NCBI RefSeq assembly: GCF_014204865.1
Contig: NZ_JACHMG010000001.1
Location: forward strand, 3,498,501 to 3,562,500
Direction: 5' to 3'
DNA: 64,000 nucleotides
Source: Amycolatopsis jiangsuensis
GTDB lineage: Bacteria > Actinomycetota > Actinomycetes > Mycobacteriales > Pseudonocardiaceae
The stretch's first letter is position 1; each line of letters begins with the position of its first letter. The position numbers were made by a program, and so were the translations under genes. This document shows positions 1-10,480 of this stretch, piece by piece. Under the pieces are notes generated by a model that saw only the letters and a list, made by a program, of their open reading frames with translations, had not been told where the DNA came from and did no database searches.

Positions 1-2
1 TG

Positions 3-560
3 GCGCAGCCGAACGTCGACGTGGTCACCGACCCGATCCGCGAGATCACCCCGCGCGGGGTACGCACCGCGGACGGGACCGAGCACGAAGCCGACGTGCT
101 GATCCACGGCACCGGGTTCAAGGCGACGGAGTTCCTCGGCCCGATGAAGGTGCTCGGCCTCGGCGGCCGGTCACTCGCGCAGACCTGGCGCGACGGCGCA
201 CGGGCCTACCTCGGCCTGACCGTGCCCGGATTCCCGAATCTCTTCTGCGTCTACGGCCCGAACACCAACCTCGGCACCGGATCCATCGTCTACCTGCTGG
301 AGCGCCAGGCCCGTTACCTGCGCCAGGCGGTGCAGGTGCTCGCCCGGCCCGGAGTGTCCTATCTGGACGTGCGCGAGGACGTCGAGGAACGCTACGACCG
401 GGAGCTGCAGCGGCGCCTCGGCAGCAGTGTCTGGACCGGGTGCACGAGCTGGTACCGGCAGCCCGACGGTCGCGTGAGCACCAACTGGCCCGGCCTGGTC
501 ACCGAGTACGACCGGCGCACCCGCACCTTCGACCCCGCGGACTACCGGGTGGTGGCATGA
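3..560 (+). CDS. Flavin-containing monooxygenase (Baeyer-Villiger type), C-terminal part
   Basis: The reading frame is open from the left edge of the window, so only about the last 185 residues of a longer protein are present and the true start lies upstream. The segment shows the ATG-like motif region GTGF followed by hydrophobic FLGPMKVLG, and the conserved stretch around YGPNTNLGTGS that is typical of flavin monooxygenases related to phenylacetone/cyclohexanone monooxygenases. These enzymes use FAD and NADPH to insert oxygen into ketones or to hydroxylate. The stop overlaps the next start as ATGA at 557-560, so the GMC oxidase downstream is translationally coupled, suggesting both oxidise the same lipid or steroid-like substrate. 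The substrate itself is inferred only loosely. Confidence 0.85.
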   Translation, partial: AQPNVDVVTDPIREITPRGVRTADGTEHEADVLIHGTGFKATEFLGPMKVLGLGGRSLAQTWRDGARAYLGLTVPGFPNLFCVYGPNTNLGTGSIVYLLERQARYLRQAVQVLARPGVSYLDVREDVEERYDRELQRRLGSSVWTGCTSWYRQPDGRVSTNWPGLVTEYDRRTRTFDPADYRVVA

Positions 561-2248
561 ACTTCGACTACGACGTGGTGGTCGTCGGCTCCGGCTTCGG
601 CGGCAGCGTGACCGCGCTGCGGCTGACCGAGAAGGGCTACCGGGTGGGGGTGCTGGAGACCGGCCGCCGCTTCGCCGACGACGAGTTCGCCAAGACCTCG
701 TGGCGCCTGCGGAAGTACCTGTGGGCGCCGAAGCTCGGCTGCTACGGGATCCAGCGGCTGACCTTGCTGCGCAACACGTTCATCATGAGCGGTTCGGGCG
801 TCGGCGGCGGTTCGCTGGTGTACGCGAACACGCTCTACGAACCGCCGGACACCTTCTACGCCGATCCGCAGTGGGCGCACATCACCGACTGGAAAGCCGA
901 GCTGGCGCCCTACTACGACCAGGCCAAACGCATGCTCGGCGTGCTCGAGAACCCGTTCACCACGCCGGCCGACGAGGTGCTGCGCGAGGTCGCCGTCGAC
1001 CTGGGCATCGGGCACACCTACCGGCGCACCCCGGTCGGCGTGTACTTCGGCGAACGGCCCGGTGAGCAGACACTCGACCCGTTCTTCGGCGGCGCGGGAC
1101 CGGCTCGGCGCGGGTGCACCCAGTGCGGTGAGTGCATGACCGGCTGCCGCGTCGGGGCGAAGAACACCACCGTGAAGAACTACCTGTACCTGGCTGAAAA
1201 AGCCGGCGCGCGCGTGCACGCGCTGACGACCGTGGTGTCCGTGCGCCCGATCGACGGCGGCTACGCGGTGGACACCGAACGCACCGGCCGCTGGGTCCGA
1301 AAAGGACGGCGGACTTTCACCGCCCGGCAAGTCGTCTTCTCCGCGGCTTCGCTGGGCACGCAACGGCTGTTGCACCGGATGCGCGACACCGGCACGTTGC
1401 CCGGTCTCTCGCCGCGACTGGGCGTGTTGGCCCGCACCAACTCCGAGGCCATCCTCGCCGCGCGTTCGCTGCGCACGGACACCGACTACACGCGGGGCGT
1501 CGCGATCACGTCTTCGATCCATCCGGACGCCGTCACGCACGTCGAACCGGTGCGCTACGGCAAGGGCAGCAACCTGCTCGGCCTGATGGCGACCGTGCTG
1601 GTGGACGCACAGGACGGCAAGCGCCGATGGGTGCTGGGACTGCGGGAACTGGCCCGGAATTGGCGGCACCTGCCACGGCTGCACAATCCGCGGCGCTGGT
1701 CGGAGCGGATGATCGGCCTGCTGGTGATGCAGACGCTCGACAACTCCGTGACCACCTACACCCGGCGCGGCCTGCTCGGCAGGCGGATGACGACGAAACA
1801 GGGCACCGGCGAACCGAGCCCGGACTGGATCCCGGCCGGGCACGAGGTGACCCGCCGCGTCGCCGGCAAGATCGGCGGACTGCCCCAAGGTGCCTGGACG
1901 GACCTGGCGAACATCCCGCTCACCGGTCACTTCATCGGCGGCTGCGCGATCGGCGACTCACCGGAGACCGGCGTCGTGGACCCGTACCAGCGGCTGTACG
2001 GACATCCGGGCCTGCACGTGGTGGACGGTTCGGCGATCTCGGCGAACCTGGGCGTGAACCCGTCGCTGACCATCACCGCGCAGGCCGAGCGGGCGATGGC
2101 GTTCTGGCCGAACCACGGCGAGCCCGATCCACGGCCCGCGCTCGGACAGCGGTACCGGCGGGTGAGCCCGGTCGTGCCGCACTCACCCGCCGTACCGTCC
2201 GCCGCGCCCGGGGCGCTGCGGCTGCCACTGCACGATGCCGGTCGGTGA
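557..2248 (+). CDS. GMC-family FAD oxidoreductase, ChoD-like (cholesterol oxidase family)
   Basis: A 563-residue protein starting inside the stop codon of the upstream monooxygenase. The N-terminus carries the FAD dinucleotide-binding motif GSGFGG at about residues 10-15, and the C-terminal GMC signature lies around GHFIGGCAIGDSPETG and VVDGSAISANLGVNPSLT. A cysteine cluster (CTQCGECMTGC, near residue 190) resembles the motif of mycobacterial ChoD-type proteins. The family oxidises alcohols, classically the 3-hydroxyl of sterols. No secretion signal is visible, so it is probably cytosolic. Pairing with a flavin monooxygenase points to lipid or steroid modification. A sterol substrate is plausible but not shown by the sequence. 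Confidence 0.88.
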   Translation: MNFDYDVVVVGSGFGGSVTALRLTEKGYRVGVLETGRRFADDEFAKTSWRLRKYLWAPKLGCYGIQRLTLLRNTFIMSGSGVGGGSLVYANTLYEPPDTFYADPQWAHITDWKAELAPYYDQAKRMLGVLENPFTTPADEVLREVAVDLGIGHTYRRTPVGVYFGERPGEQTLDPFFGGAGPARRGCTQCGECMTGCRVGAKNTTVKNYLYLAEKAGARVHALTTVVSVRPIDGGYAVDTERTGRWVRKGRRTFTARQVVFSAASLGTQRLLHRMRDTGTLPGLSPRLGVLARTNSEAILAARSLRTDTDYTRGVAITSSIHPDAVTHVEPVRYGKGSNLLGLMATVLVDAQDGKRRWVLGLRELARNWRHLPRLHNPRRWSERMIGLLVMQTLDNSVTTYTRRGLLGRRMTTKQGTGEPSPDWIPAGHEVTRRVAGKIGGLPQGAWTDLANIPLTGHFIGGCAIGDSPETGVVDPYQRLYGHPGLHVVDGSAISANLGVNPSLTITAQAERAMAFWPNHGEPDPRPALGQRYRRVSPVVPHSPAVPSAAPGALRLPLHDAGR

Positions 2249-2263
2249 CCGGCCCGCACCACG

Positions 2264-3274
2264 TCAGGGCAGGTCGGCCAGCCCCGCGCTCACGGTGTTC
2301 GCGAACCCGTAGTCCGACGAGGCGTCCCAGTTGATCGACCAGGTCATCGCGCCACGGATGTTCGGGTAGGTCGCGTCCGGCTTGTAGTCACCGCAGTCGC
2401 TGGTCTTGGCCAGGCAGTTCAGCGCGGAGACGACGTTCTTCGGATCCTGGTAGCCGCCACCGGCCGCGGCGTTGGTCGCGGGCAGGCCGAGGGCCACCTG
2501 GTCGTCCCGCAGGCCGCCCTTGAGCTGGATGCAGGCGAGCCCGGTCAGGAAGTCGACGCTGCCCTGGGAGTAGGTCTTGCCGTCGCAGCCGTTCATCGTG
2601 CCGGAGTTGTAGTACTGCATGTTGACGACGGTCAGGATGTCCTTGGTGTTCAGTGCCAGCTGGAAGTAGCCGGCCTGGTCGGACTGCATGTCGATGGTCT
2701 GCGGTGCCATGGTGATCACCGAACCGCCGCCATCGTGGATGGCGTGCAGGGCCTGGCCCATGAACTCGGCGTTGACGCCGTTCTCCAGGTCGATGTCGAC
2801 GCCGTCGAAACCGTAGTCGGAGATCAGCGACGTGATCGAGCCCGCGAAGGCGTCCGCGGACGCCGAGTCGCCGACGCTGATCGTGCCGTTCTGGCCGCCG
2901 ACCGAGATGATCACCTTCTGGCCACGGGACTGCAGGGTCTTGACATCGGCCCGGAACTGGTCGTCGGTGTAGCCACCGAGCGCCGAGGACAGGTCCGGAT
3001 CGAGGGTGAAGTTCACTTCACCGGGCTTGCCGGTCGCGTCGGCGAAGGCCACCGCGACGATGTTGTACTGCTCCGGCACGTCCGCGAGCTTGAGCGGCTT
3101 CGCGTCGTTCACGAAGTTCTGCCAGTACCCGGTGAGCGCGTGCTTGGGCACGTCCGCTCTCGGTTCGGCGGCCGTGGCACTGCCGGTGGCCACGGTGATG
3201 CCGAGCAGGGTGGCCATGACGGCCAGCAGGGACAGGAAAACCGGCCTGAGCCGGCGGGACCGTTCTGGGGACAA
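2264..3274 (-). CDS. Secreted GH18 chitinase
   Basis: This is a 336-residue protein with a TTG start, chosen because GGAGG lies about nine bases upstream (complement of 3284-3288). The longer frame from 3313 lacks a ribosome-binding site. The N-terminus is a signal peptide: basic residues, then a hydrophobic run and an Ala-rich cleavage region ending near AEPRA. The catalytic GH18 motif DGVDIDLEN is intact (DxxDxDxE, with Glu as acid/base), and the C-terminal [10 protein letters not shown] contains the conserved Trp. The enzyme hydrolyses chitin outside the cell. There is no chitin-binding or linker domain, so it is a single-domain chitinase. It is convergent with the GMC oxidase and divergent from tex. 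Confidence 0.92.
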   Translation of the reverse strand: MSPERSRRLRPVFLSLLAVMATLLGITVATGSATAAEPRADVPKHALTGYWQNFVNDAKPLKLADVPEQYNIVAVAFADATGKPGEVNFTLDPDLSSALGGYTDDQFRADVKTLQSRGQKVIISVGGQNGTISVGDSASADAFAGSITSLISDYGFDGVDIDLENGVNAEFMGQALHAIHDGGGSVITMAPQTIDMQSDQAGYFQLALNTKDILTVVNMQYYNSGTMNGCDGKTYSQGSVDFLTGLACIQLKGGLRDDQVALGLPATNAAAGGGYQDPKNVVSALNCLAKTSDCGDYKPDATYPNIRGAMTWSINWDASSDYGFANTVSAGLADLP

Positions 3275-3444
3275 CGGGAAGCACCTCCACGACGGTGAGG
3301 AAGATCGTCCCAAGGTGGACTAGACCAATACGGGATGTCAACCCTACGTCCGTAGGCCGTTGCCGGGGGCCATCCGCGACGCCGGGGGTCGCGGACGGCA
3401 GAATGCAGGCTCGGAGCAACCGCAGACGGAGCAGGAGCCGGGTA

Positions 3445-5814
3445 GTGAGCGTGCAGTCGGTCGAGCAGCGGATCGCCGAAGAACTGGGGGTGCGCGAAGG
3501 ACAGGTCAAGGCCGCCGTCGGTCTCCTCGACGAGGGATCGACCGTGCCGTTCATCGCCCGGTATCGCAAGGAAGTCACCGGGATGCTGGACGACGCGCAG
3601 CTGCGCACGCTCGAGGAGCGGCTGCGTTACCTGCGGGAACTCGACGAGCGGCGGGTCGCGGTCCTGGAGTCGATCCGCGGCCAGGGCAAGCTGGACGAGG
3701 CGCTGGAGGCGCAGATCCTCGCCGCGGACACCAAGTCCCGGCTGGAGGACATCTACCTGCCCTACAAGCCGAAGCGGCGGACCAAGGCGCAGATCGCCCG
3801 CGAGGCCGGGCTGGAGCCGCTGGCCGACGGCCTGCTGAGCGATCCGTCGACGGAGCCGCAGGCGGCCGCGGCGGTGTTCGTGGACGCGGACAAGGGCGTC
3901 GCGGACGCGCAGGCCGCGCTCGACGGCGCGCGCTCGATCCTGGTCGAGCGGTTCGCCGAGGACGCCGACCTGATCGGCGAGCTGCGCGAGAAGATGTGGA
4001 CCGAGGGGCACCTGGCCTCGAAGGTCCGGTCCGGCAAGGAGACCGACGGCGCGAAGTTCTCCGACTACTTCGACTTCTCCGAGCCCTACACCAAGCTCCC
4101 GTCGCACCGGATCCTGGCGATGCTGCGTGGCGAGAAGGAAGAAGTCCTCGACCTGTCCATGGAGGCCGCGGAGCCCACCGAGGAACCGCAGGTCGGCCCG
4201 ACCGACTACGAGCAGCGCATCGCCGCCCGCTTCGGGGTGACCCAGCAGGGCCGCCCGGCGGACAAGTGGCTCGGCGACACCGTGCGCTGGGCCTGGCGTA
4301 CGAAGATTCTCCTGCACCTGGGCATCGACCTGCGGATGCGGTTGCGCCAGTCGGCCGAGGACGACGCGGTGCGGGTGTTCGCGGCGAACCTGCGTGACCT
4401 GCTGCTGGCCGCGCCCGCAGGCACGCGCGCGACGATGGGCCTCGACCCGGGCTTCCGGACCGGGGTGAAGGTGGCCGTGGTGGACGCGACCGGCAAGGTC
4501 GTGGACACCCACGTGATCTACCCGCACCAGCCGGCGAACAAATGGGACGCCTCGATTGCCGAGCTGGCGGCGCTGTCGGCGAAACACCACGTCGACCTGA
4601 TCTCGATCGGCAACGGCACGGCCTCGCGCGAGACCGACAAGCTCGCCCAGGAGCTGATCAAGAAACACCCGGAGCTGAAGCTCACGAAGGCCGTGGTGTC
4701 CGAGGCGGGCGCGTCGGTGTACTCGGCGTCCGCATTCGCCTCCCAGGAGCTGCCGGGCATGGACGTGTCACTGCGTGGCGCGGTCTCGATCGCGCGACGG
4801 CTGCAGGATCCGCTGGCCGAGCTGGTGAAGATCGACCCGAAGTCGATCGGCGTCGGGCAGTACCAGCACGACCTGCCGGAAACCTCGTTGTCGCGGTCGC
4901 TGGACGCAGTGGTCGAGGACTGCGTGAACGCGGTCGGCGTGGACGTCAACACCGCGTCCGCGCCACTGCTGACCCGCGTCTCCGGCATCACCACCTCGCT
5001 GGCCGAGAACATCGTGGCGCACCGCGACGGCAACGGCCCGTTCCGCAGCCGGGACTCGCTCAAGGGCGTCGCGCGGCTGGGCCCGAAGGCTTTCGAGCAG
5101 TGCGCGGGCTTCCTGCGCATCCCGGACGGCGACGACCCGCTCGACGCCTCGTCGGTGCACCCGGAGGCCTACCCGGTCGTGCGGCGGATCCTCGACCACA
5201 CCGGCAGCGGGATCCGTGAGCTGATCGGCAACGCGCGCACGCTGCAGAAGCTGCAGCCCACGCAGTTCGTGGACGACACCTTCGGGCTGCCCACGGTCAC
5301 CGACATCCTGTCGGAGCTGGAGAAGCCGGGCCGCGACCCACGTCCGGCGTTCAAGACCGCGACCTTCGCCGAAGGCGTCGACAAGATCGGTGACCTCAAG
5401 CCCGGGATGCGCCTGGAAGGCGTGGTCACGAACGTGGCGGCGTTCGGCGCGTTCATCGACGTCGGTGTGCACCAGGACGGCCTCGCACACGTGTCGGCGC
5501 TGTCGAAGAACTTCGTGAAGGACCCGCGTGACGTGGTCAAGCCGGGCGACATCGTGAAGGTCAAGGTGCTCGACGTCGACGTGCCGCGCAAGCGGATCTC
5601 CCTGACCCTGCGCCTGGACGACGAACCGGGTGCCTCGTCCGGGGAACGCCGCGGCGGCGGTGGCGGTGGCGGCCGGGATCGCGGCAACGGTGGCCAGGGC
5701 GGTCAGGGCGGACAGCGTCGCGGGCAGCAGAACCGCGGCGGCGGCAATCGCCGGGATTCCGGCGGCAGCGGCGCGATGGCAGACGCACTACGCCGCGCCG
5801 GCTTCGGCAAGTAA
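3445..5814 (+). CDS. tex: Tex family RNA-binding transcription accessory protein
   Basis: This 789-residue protein has the full Tex layout: an N-terminal helical region ([12 protein letters not shown]), a YqgF/RNase H-like domain around [15 protein letters not shown], helix-hairpin-helix motifs around [15 protein letters not shown], and a C-terminal S1 domain around [16 protein letters not shown] to RISLTLRL. After S1 comes a Gly/Arg/Gln-rich disordered tail of about 60 residues, a feature of actinobacterial Tex proteins. The GTG start at 3445 follows GGAG by seven bases and gives the usual family length. An upstream in-frame ATG would add an Arg-rich segment with no family counterpart. Tex binds nucleic acids and affects transcription and stress survival. 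A strong bidirectional terminator follows. Confidence 0.95.
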   Translation: MSVQSVEQRIAEELGVREGQVKAAVGLLDEGSTVPFIARYRKEVTGMLDDAQLRTLEERLRYLRELDERRVAVLESIRGQGKLDEALEAQILAADTKSRLEDIYLPYKPKRRTKAQIAREAGLEPLADGLLSDPSTEPQAAAAVFVDADKGVADAQAALDGARSILVERFAEDADLIGELREKMWTEGHLASKVRSGKETDGAKFSDYFDFSEPYTKLPSHRILAMLRGEKEEVLDLSMEAAEPTEEPQVGPTDYEQRIAARFGVTQQGRPADKWLGDTVRWAWRTKILLHLGIDLRMRLRQSAEDDAVRVFAANLRDLLLAAPAGTRATMGLDPGFRTGVKVAVVDATGKVVDTHVIYPHQPANKWDASIAELAALSAKHHVDLISIGNGTASRETDKLAQELIKKHPELKLTKAVVSEAGASVYSASAFASQELPGMDVSLRGAVSIARRLQDPLAELVKIDPKSIGVGQYQHDLPETSLSRSLDAVVEDCVNAVGVDVNTASAPLLTRVSGITTSLAENIVAHRDGNGPFRSRDSLKGVARLGPKAFEQCAGFLRIPDGDDPLDASSVHPEAYPVVRRILDHTGSGIRELIGNARTLQKLQPTQFVDDTFGLPTVTDILSELEKPGRDPRPAFKTATFAEGVDKIGDLKPGMRLEGVVTNVAAFGAFIDVGVHQDGLAHVSALSKNFVKDPRDVVKPGDIVKVKVLDVDVPRKRISLTLRLDDEPGASSGERRGGGGGGGRDRGNGGQGGQGGQRRGQQNRGGGNRRDSGGSGAMADALRRAGFGK

Positions 5815-5825
5815 CACCCTCGAGG

Positions 5826-5865
5826 AAAAGGCCTCCTCACCCAGGTTGCGGTGAGGAGGCCTTTT
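5826..5865. terminator. Bidirectional intrinsic terminator between tex and acyl-CoA dehydrogenase
   Basis: A perfect 16-bp inverted repeat (arms 5826-5841 and 5850-5865, AAAAGGCCTCCTCACC and its complement) encloses an eight-base loop. The arms end in A and T runs, so the hairpin carries a short U tract when read from either strand. This fits the convergent gene arrangement. Confidence 0.9.
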
Positions 5866-5876
5866 CGCTGCGCAGG

Positions 5877-7601
5877 TCAGGGATTCATTTCGTACGCCCC
5901 GGAAAGGTCACGCACCTTCTCCCACACTCGGGCGAACCGCTCGTCGTCCACCACCGGCTTGCGCAGCGCGGCCAGCGCCAGCTCCTGCTGCTTGCCGGTG
6001 GAGCTCGCCTTGCCGTGCAGATCCACCGCGGCCGCGCTGAAATCCTGTACCAGCACAGCGAAGAGCTGGTCGAGCACGTCATCCTCGAGACCGGTCAGCT
6101 CGGCCTGTTCCAGGATCAGCTGGCCGTAGACGACAAGGGTGAACAGTTCGGTCAGCGCGAGCCCGAAGTCGAGGTCGGCCTGCTGCGCCTCGTCCGGCGT
6201 GGCCTCGGCGAGCAGGCGGACGAGCAGCTGCGCCTGCTCGGTGAAGCGGGCGACGTTCGGGATCCGCGCGGCCTTCTCGTAGACCGGTTTCCAGTCGTGG
6301 AAACGGACTTTCGACAGTCCGCGCGCCGGCCCCTGGCGGAACAGGAACCCGTCGTCCGAAGCGTCGTCGCGGGTCGGCACCGCCGGATACTCCTGCGGCG
6401 AGAACAGGTACGCCGGCATGAACTTCGCGATCAACGCGAGGTTCACCGCGACCGTACCCTCCAGTTTGGGCAGTCCGTCGATGTCGTTCTTGGCCATCGC
6501 GAGATAGGTGTCCGCTTCGAAACCCTTGGCCGCCACCACATCGGCGACCAGGCCGATCACCTTCTGCGCCTCGGTGGTCACCTTCATCTTGGTGATCGGG
6601 TTGTACAGCAGGTAGCGGCGGTCTTCCGGACCCGCGGTGCGGAAGTAGTCGACCGCGCGGTCCGAGAACAGCTTCATCCCCGCCAGCCGGACGAAGGACT
6701 CCACGAACTCCCGTCGTACGTGCGGGAAATCGGTGACCGGCTTGCCGTAGAGCACCCGGTTGTGCGCGTGCGTGATCGCCTCGTACAGCGAATGCGTGGC
6801 CATGCCGATGCCACCGAAGCACAGGTTGAACTTGCCGATGTTAACCGTGTTCAACGCGGCGCTGAACGCCTCCGCGCCGGTGTGCAGGATGTCCTCGGCG
6901 CGTACCGGATAGTCCTCGAGCCGGAATTCGGCGACGAACATCTGGGACGGCACCACGTTCTTCACCACGTGGTAGTCCGGATGCTCGGAGTCGGCGGCGA
7001 AGAACACGTACTGCTCCTGCCCCTCGACCCCCTCGATCCGGCCGAACACCGACACCGTGCGCGCGCAGTTCCCGTTGCCGATGTAGTACTTCGAGCCGTT
7101 CGCGCGGTAGCCGCCCGCGCCGTCCGGCGTGAGCACCAGATCGGACGAGTAGATGTCCGCGCCGTGGTCGCGTTCGGACAGTCCGAACGCGCCGACCCCA
7201 CCCGCGGCGAGCGCGTCCGCGGCCCGCTTCCGGGCGGCGCCGTTCACGCTCTGCCACACCGGGCCCAGGCCGAGGATGGTGACCTGCCACGGATACCAGT
7301 AGTTGAGGCCGTAGAAGCCGAGGATCTCCGACAGCGCCGCGATCCGGCTGGTGTCCCAGCGTTTGTCCGGATTGCCCGCGGAGTCCGGCGCGGGCGTGAG
7401 GAAGGTGGCGAACAGCCCCTCTCGCCCGGCGAACTCGAGGAAGTCGGCGTAGAAGACGCGATCGTGGTAGTCCTCGGTGAGCTTGCGCTTGCCACGTGCC
7501 TCGAACCAGTCGATCGTGGCGCGCAGCAGCCGCCGGGTCTCCTGGTCGAACCGCTGTGGGTCGTACGCGTGCGGATTCAGCAGCAACGACGTCGCGCTCA
7601 T
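5877..7601 (-). CDS. Acyl-CoA dehydrogenase family protein
   Basis: A 574-residue flavoprotein with acyl-CoA dehydrogenase motifs, including the FAD/substrate-binding stretch GAFGLSERDHGADIYSS and an NGSKYYIGNGNCA segment. It is longer than the classic 380-residue enzymes, consistent with a large actinobacterial FadE subgroup carrying a C-terminal extension. The ATG at 7601 is preceded by GAGAGG. An alternative GTG-like extension to 7640 is less likely. The protein should use FAD to introduce a 2,3-double bond into a CoA thioester, but the substrate cannot be read. It stands alone, with the helicase gene divergent about 230 bases away. Confidence 0.9.
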   Translation of the reverse strand: MSATSLLLNPHAYDPQRFDQETRRLLRATIDWFEARGKRKLTEDYHDRVFYADFLEFAGREGLFATFLTPAPDSAGNPDKRWDTSRIAALSEILGFYGLNYWYPWQVTILGLGPVWQSVNGAARKRAADALAAGGVGAFGLSERDHGADIYSSDLVLTPDGAGGYRANGSKYYIGNGNCARTVSVFGRIEGVEGQEQYVFFAADSEHPDYHVVKNVVPSQMFVAEFRLEDYPVRAEDILHTGAEAFSAALNTVNIGKFNLCFGGIGMATHSLYEAITHAHNRVLYGKPVTDFPHVRREFVESFVRLAGMKLFSDRAVDYFRTAGPEDRRYLLYNPITKMKVTTEAQKVIGLVADVVAAKGFEADTYLAMAKNDIDGLPKLEGTVAVNLALIAKFMPAYLFSPQEYPAVPTRDDASDDGFLFRQGPARGLSKVRFHDWKPVYEKAARIPNVARFTEQAQLLVRLLAEATPDEAQQADLDFGLALTELFTLVVYGQLILEQAELTGLEDDVLDQLFAVLVQDFSAAAVDLHGKASSTGKQQELALAALRKPVVDDERFARVWEKVRDLSGAYEMNP

Positions 7602-7832
7602 GTGCCCACCTCTCGTGATTACCGACCGGTAACTTAGCAAGCCGGGCCGGTGCGGGCAAACTCACGCGCGCCGCGGCGGGCCGGCACGCTAGACTGTGGG
7701 TACGGTCCGCTCAGTTCTGCCTCGGGCCGTCGTTGTCGACTACCACGCGCCGCGGCCACCTCGTCCGCGCCGGGCAGGACAACCCTTCTCTCAAGTATGG
7801 AGATCAGGGCACCTGGCGTGCCCGCCGCACTG

Positions 7833-9389
7833 ATGACTACTTTCACCGAACTCGGCCTGCCCACCGCCCTCGTGGACGCGCTGGCCGCGCAAGGCGTGAC
7901 CGAACCCTTCCCGATCCAGGCCGCCACCCTGCCGCACACGCTCGAGGGCCGTGACGTGCTCGGCCGCGGCCGCACCGGTTCCGGCAAGACCTACGGCTTC
8001 GTGCTGCCCCTGCTGGCGCGGCTGGCCGCCGGTCCCACCCGCCGCCGCCCGGGCCGCCCGCGGGCGCTGATCCTCGCGCCGACGCGGGAGCTGGCCACCC
8101 AGATCGAGGCCGCCATCCTGCCGCTGGGCCGGGTGCTGGGCCTCAAGACGACCACGATCTTCGGCGGCGTGAGCGCGCGCCCGCAGATCACCCGGCTGCG
8201 CGACGGCGTGGACATCGTGGTGGCCTGCCCCGGCCGGCTGGCCGACCACATGCGGTCCGGCGAGGTGAAGCTGGACCGCATCGAGATCACCGTCCTCGAC
8301 GAGGCCGACCACATGGCCGACCTGGGGTTCCTGCCCGAGGTCCGGCGCATCCTGGCGGCCACGCCCGAACGCGGCCAGCGGATGCTGTTCTCCGCGACGC
8401 TGGACGGCGGGATCGACGTGCTGGTCAAGCAGTTCCTGCACGACCCGGTCCTGCACAGCGTCGACTCGGCCCAGTCGCCGGTCACGACGATGACCCACCA
8501 CGTCCTGCACCTCGAGGAAACGCACCGGCTGCCGGTGCTGGTGGACCTGACCGCGGCGCCCGGCCGCACCCTCGTGTTCACCCGCACCAAGCACCGTGCG
8601 AAGGCGCTGACGCGGAAACTGGTGGCACAGGGCGTTCCCGCGGTGGAGCTGCACGGCAACCTGGGCCAGAACGCCCGGACGAAGAACCTCACGGCCTTCT
8701 CGTCCGGCACCGCCCGGACCCTGGTGGCCACCGACATCGCCGCCCGCGGCATCCACGTGGACGACGTGACCCTGGTGATCCACGCCGACCCGCCGGTCGA
8801 GCACAAGGCCTACCTGCACCGCTCCGGCCGCACCGCCCGCGCCGGCGCGTCGGGCACCGTGGTGACCCTGATGACGGACGCCCAGGTGGCCGACGTCCGG
8901 TCGCTGACCCGCAAGGCCGGCATCAAGCCGACCACCACGCGGATCGGGCCGGACCACCCGCTGCTGGCGGAGCTGGCCCCGGGCGAGCGCACGTTCGACA
9001 CTTCGTCCCGGCGGCCGGTGGTGGACACCCGGCCGTCGAAGGTGACCGCCACCGGAGCCGCCCCCGGCTCCGGCCGGGGCCGAGGTCGCGGCGGAAAGCC
9101 GTCGGAGAACCGCGGCGGCCAGGCGGCGAGGACGAACGCCCAGTCCCGCCGGTCGCCGGATCGCACCGGGGGCCGCCGCGGTTCCCAGCCGGGCCAGGGC
9201 GGCGTCGGTCAGTCCGAGCACCGGAGTGTCCGGACCGGACAGGGTGGTCAACGCGGGCAGCGAAGCCGCACCCAGGCGGACGCTCCCGGGTCCACGCGCA
9301 CCGGCAACCGTCCGGCGAAATCGCAGCCGAGCGGCGCCCGCCGTGGCGGTGCCGGTTCGGCCGAGCGCCGCCGCCAGGCAGGCCGCTGA
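7833..9389 (+). CDS. DEAD-box ATP-dependent RNA helicase
   Basis: This 518-residue helicase has the Q-motif (FTELGLPTALV...FPIQ), motif I RTGSGKT, motif II DEAD, motif III SAT and motif VI HRSGRTARAG. A basic, Gly/Arg/Gln-rich disordered tail of roughly 140 residues follows the RecA-like core and probably binds RNA. The ATG at 7833 gives the usual N-terminus. An in-frame ATG at 7797 is possible. Neither has a clear ribosome-binding site. A candidate -10 TAGACT near 7690 would leave a leader of over 100 bases, typical of cold-shock-type helicase genes, though this is inference. The product likely remodels RNA during ribosome assembly or in the cold. Confidence 0.93.
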   Translation: MTTFTELGLPTALVDALAAQGVTEPFPIQAATLPHTLEGRDVLGRGRTGSGKTYGFVLPLLARLAAGPTRRRPGRPRALILAPTRELATQIEAAILPLGRVLGLKTTTIFGGVSARPQITRLRDGVDIVVACPGRLADHMRSGEVKLDRIEITVLDEADHMADLGFLPEVRRILAATPERGQRMLFSATLDGGIDVLVKQFLHDPVLHSVDSAQSPVTTMTHHVLHLEETHRLPVLVDLTAAPGRTLVFTRTKHRAKALTRKLVAQGVPAVELHGNLGQNARTKNLTAFSSGTARTLVATDIAARGIHVDDVTLVIHADPPVEHKAYLHRSGRTARAGASGTVVTLMTDAQVADVRSLTRKAGIKPTTTRIGPDHPLLAELAPGERTFDTSSRRPVVDTRPSKVTATGAAPGSGRGRGRGGKPSENRGGQAARTNAQSRRSPDRTGGRRGSQPGQGGVGQSEHRSVRTGQGGQRGQRSRTQADAPGSTRTGNRPAKSQPSGARRGGAGSAERRRQAGR

Positions 9390-9408
9390 GACCTTCCGGG
9401 AAGGTCTC
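9388..9408. terminator. Hairpin between convergent helicase and YdcF-like genes
   Basis: A 21-base near-perfect palindrome (GAGACCTTCC and its complement around one central base) overlaps the helicase stop codon. It has no strong U run, so it may act as a weak bidirectional terminator of the actinobacterial type. Confidence 0.6.
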
Positions 9409-9445
9409 CTGACCGGAGCACGACGGTGGCTCGGCGGGGACCAGC

Positions 9446-10435
9446 TCAGGCCAGGGCCGCAAGGAGCACCGGCCCTCCGGCCAGCACCACCAGCGCTGCC
9501 GCGTTGGTTTTCCGGTACTGGGCGAGCAGGGCCACGAACTCCCGCAGGAAGGCGCTCGGCACGAAGTACGACGCGGTCTTCGCGCCGATCACGTCCAGCT
9601 TCAGGCCCAGGCGGCGCGCCAGTACCGCCGTCCGGAACACGTGGTAGTTGTTCGTCACCGCCAGCACCCGCCCTTCGAAACCGCGCCCCGCGAGCAGTTC
9701 CACGCTGAAGCGCAGGTTCTCGTCGGTCGTGGTGGCCTGGTCCTCGAGCACGATCCGCGACGGCGGGACGCCGGCTTCGGTCAGGTATCCGGCCATCGCG
9801 GCGGCTTCCGACGTCAGCTCGTCCGGCCCCTGGCCACCGGAGACCACCAGCAGGGTTTCCGGGGAGCGTTGCGAAACCTGCATCGCGCGATCCAGACGGC
9901 TAGCCAGCAGCGGCGGCACGCGATCACCCAGCAGGCCGGAGCCGAGCACGATCACCGCACCGGCGCGGGCCCTGCGGCTCAGCCGGCTGTAGAGGACCGA
10001 GTACAGCACCAGGCCGGTGAACACGAAAGCGACGTAACCGGCCACGAGCAGGGCCGAGACGGCGAGCGTGCGCAGCCAGGGCTGTTTCGCGAAGAACAGG
10101 CCGCTCACTGTGAGCGCGAAAACGCCGAGCATCGCCAGCCCGGCCAGCAGTGACAGCAGGTTCGCCGGCCGGCGGCCTTCGCGGCGGAGCATCACCACGC
10201 CGTTCGCGATCAGTGCCCACGGCAGCAGCAGCGCTGCCAAGGCCGCGGCGGCCACGCACACCAGGATGACAACGGTCTGCGCCCAGCCGGCGTGCTGCAG
10301 CAGGCTGAACAGCCACATCCCGGTGAACAGCAACGCGATCGCGAACCACACCGCGTTCCCCAGCCGTCGTGGTTCGCGGACGAAGCGCACCACGAACACG
10401 AGAACGGTGAACAGCGCGAACAAAGCGGGGACCAT
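9446..10435 (-). CDS. YdcF/ElyC-family (DUF218) membrane protein
   Basis: A 329-residue protein with about four to five N-terminal transmembrane helices (residues 1-165), then a DUF218 domain. The domain is shown by AVIVLGSGL, LLVVSGGQG, SEAAAMAGYLTEAGV and EDQATTTDENLRFS, and a last hydrophobic segment sits at the C-terminus. Family members such as SanA and ElyC act at the cell envelope, in vancomycin tolerance or lipid-carrier homeostasis. The ATG at 10435 lacks a strong ribosome-binding site, and a GTG at 10474 would add 13 residues. No operon partner is evident. The biochemical role is unknown. Confidence 0.85.
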   Translation of the reverse strand: MVPALFALFTVLVFVVRFVREPRRLGNAVWFAIALLFTGMWLFSLLQHAGWAQTVVILVCVAAAALAALLLPWALIANGVVMLRREGRRPANLLSLLAGLAMLGVFALTVSGLFFAKQPWLRTLAVSALLVAGYVAFVFTGLVLYSVLYSRLSRRARAGAVIVLGSGLLGDRVPPLLASRLDRAMQVSQRSPETLLVVSGGQGPDELTSEAAAMAGYLTEAGVPPSRIVLEDQATTTDENLRFSVELLAGRGFEGRVLAVTNNYHVFRTAVLARRLGLKLDVIGAKTASYFVPSAFLREFVALLAQYRKTNAAALVVLAGGPVLLAALA

Positions 10436-10480
10436 GATCAGGCATTCTCGCGGTTGCCGTCCCGGCCCGCTCACCGAGGG

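Noticed and set aside
5877..7637. 540-residue plus-strand frame opposite the acyl-CoA dehydrogenase
   Set aside because: Shadow of the dehydrogenase gene; Arg/Val/Glu/Gly-biased with no motifs.
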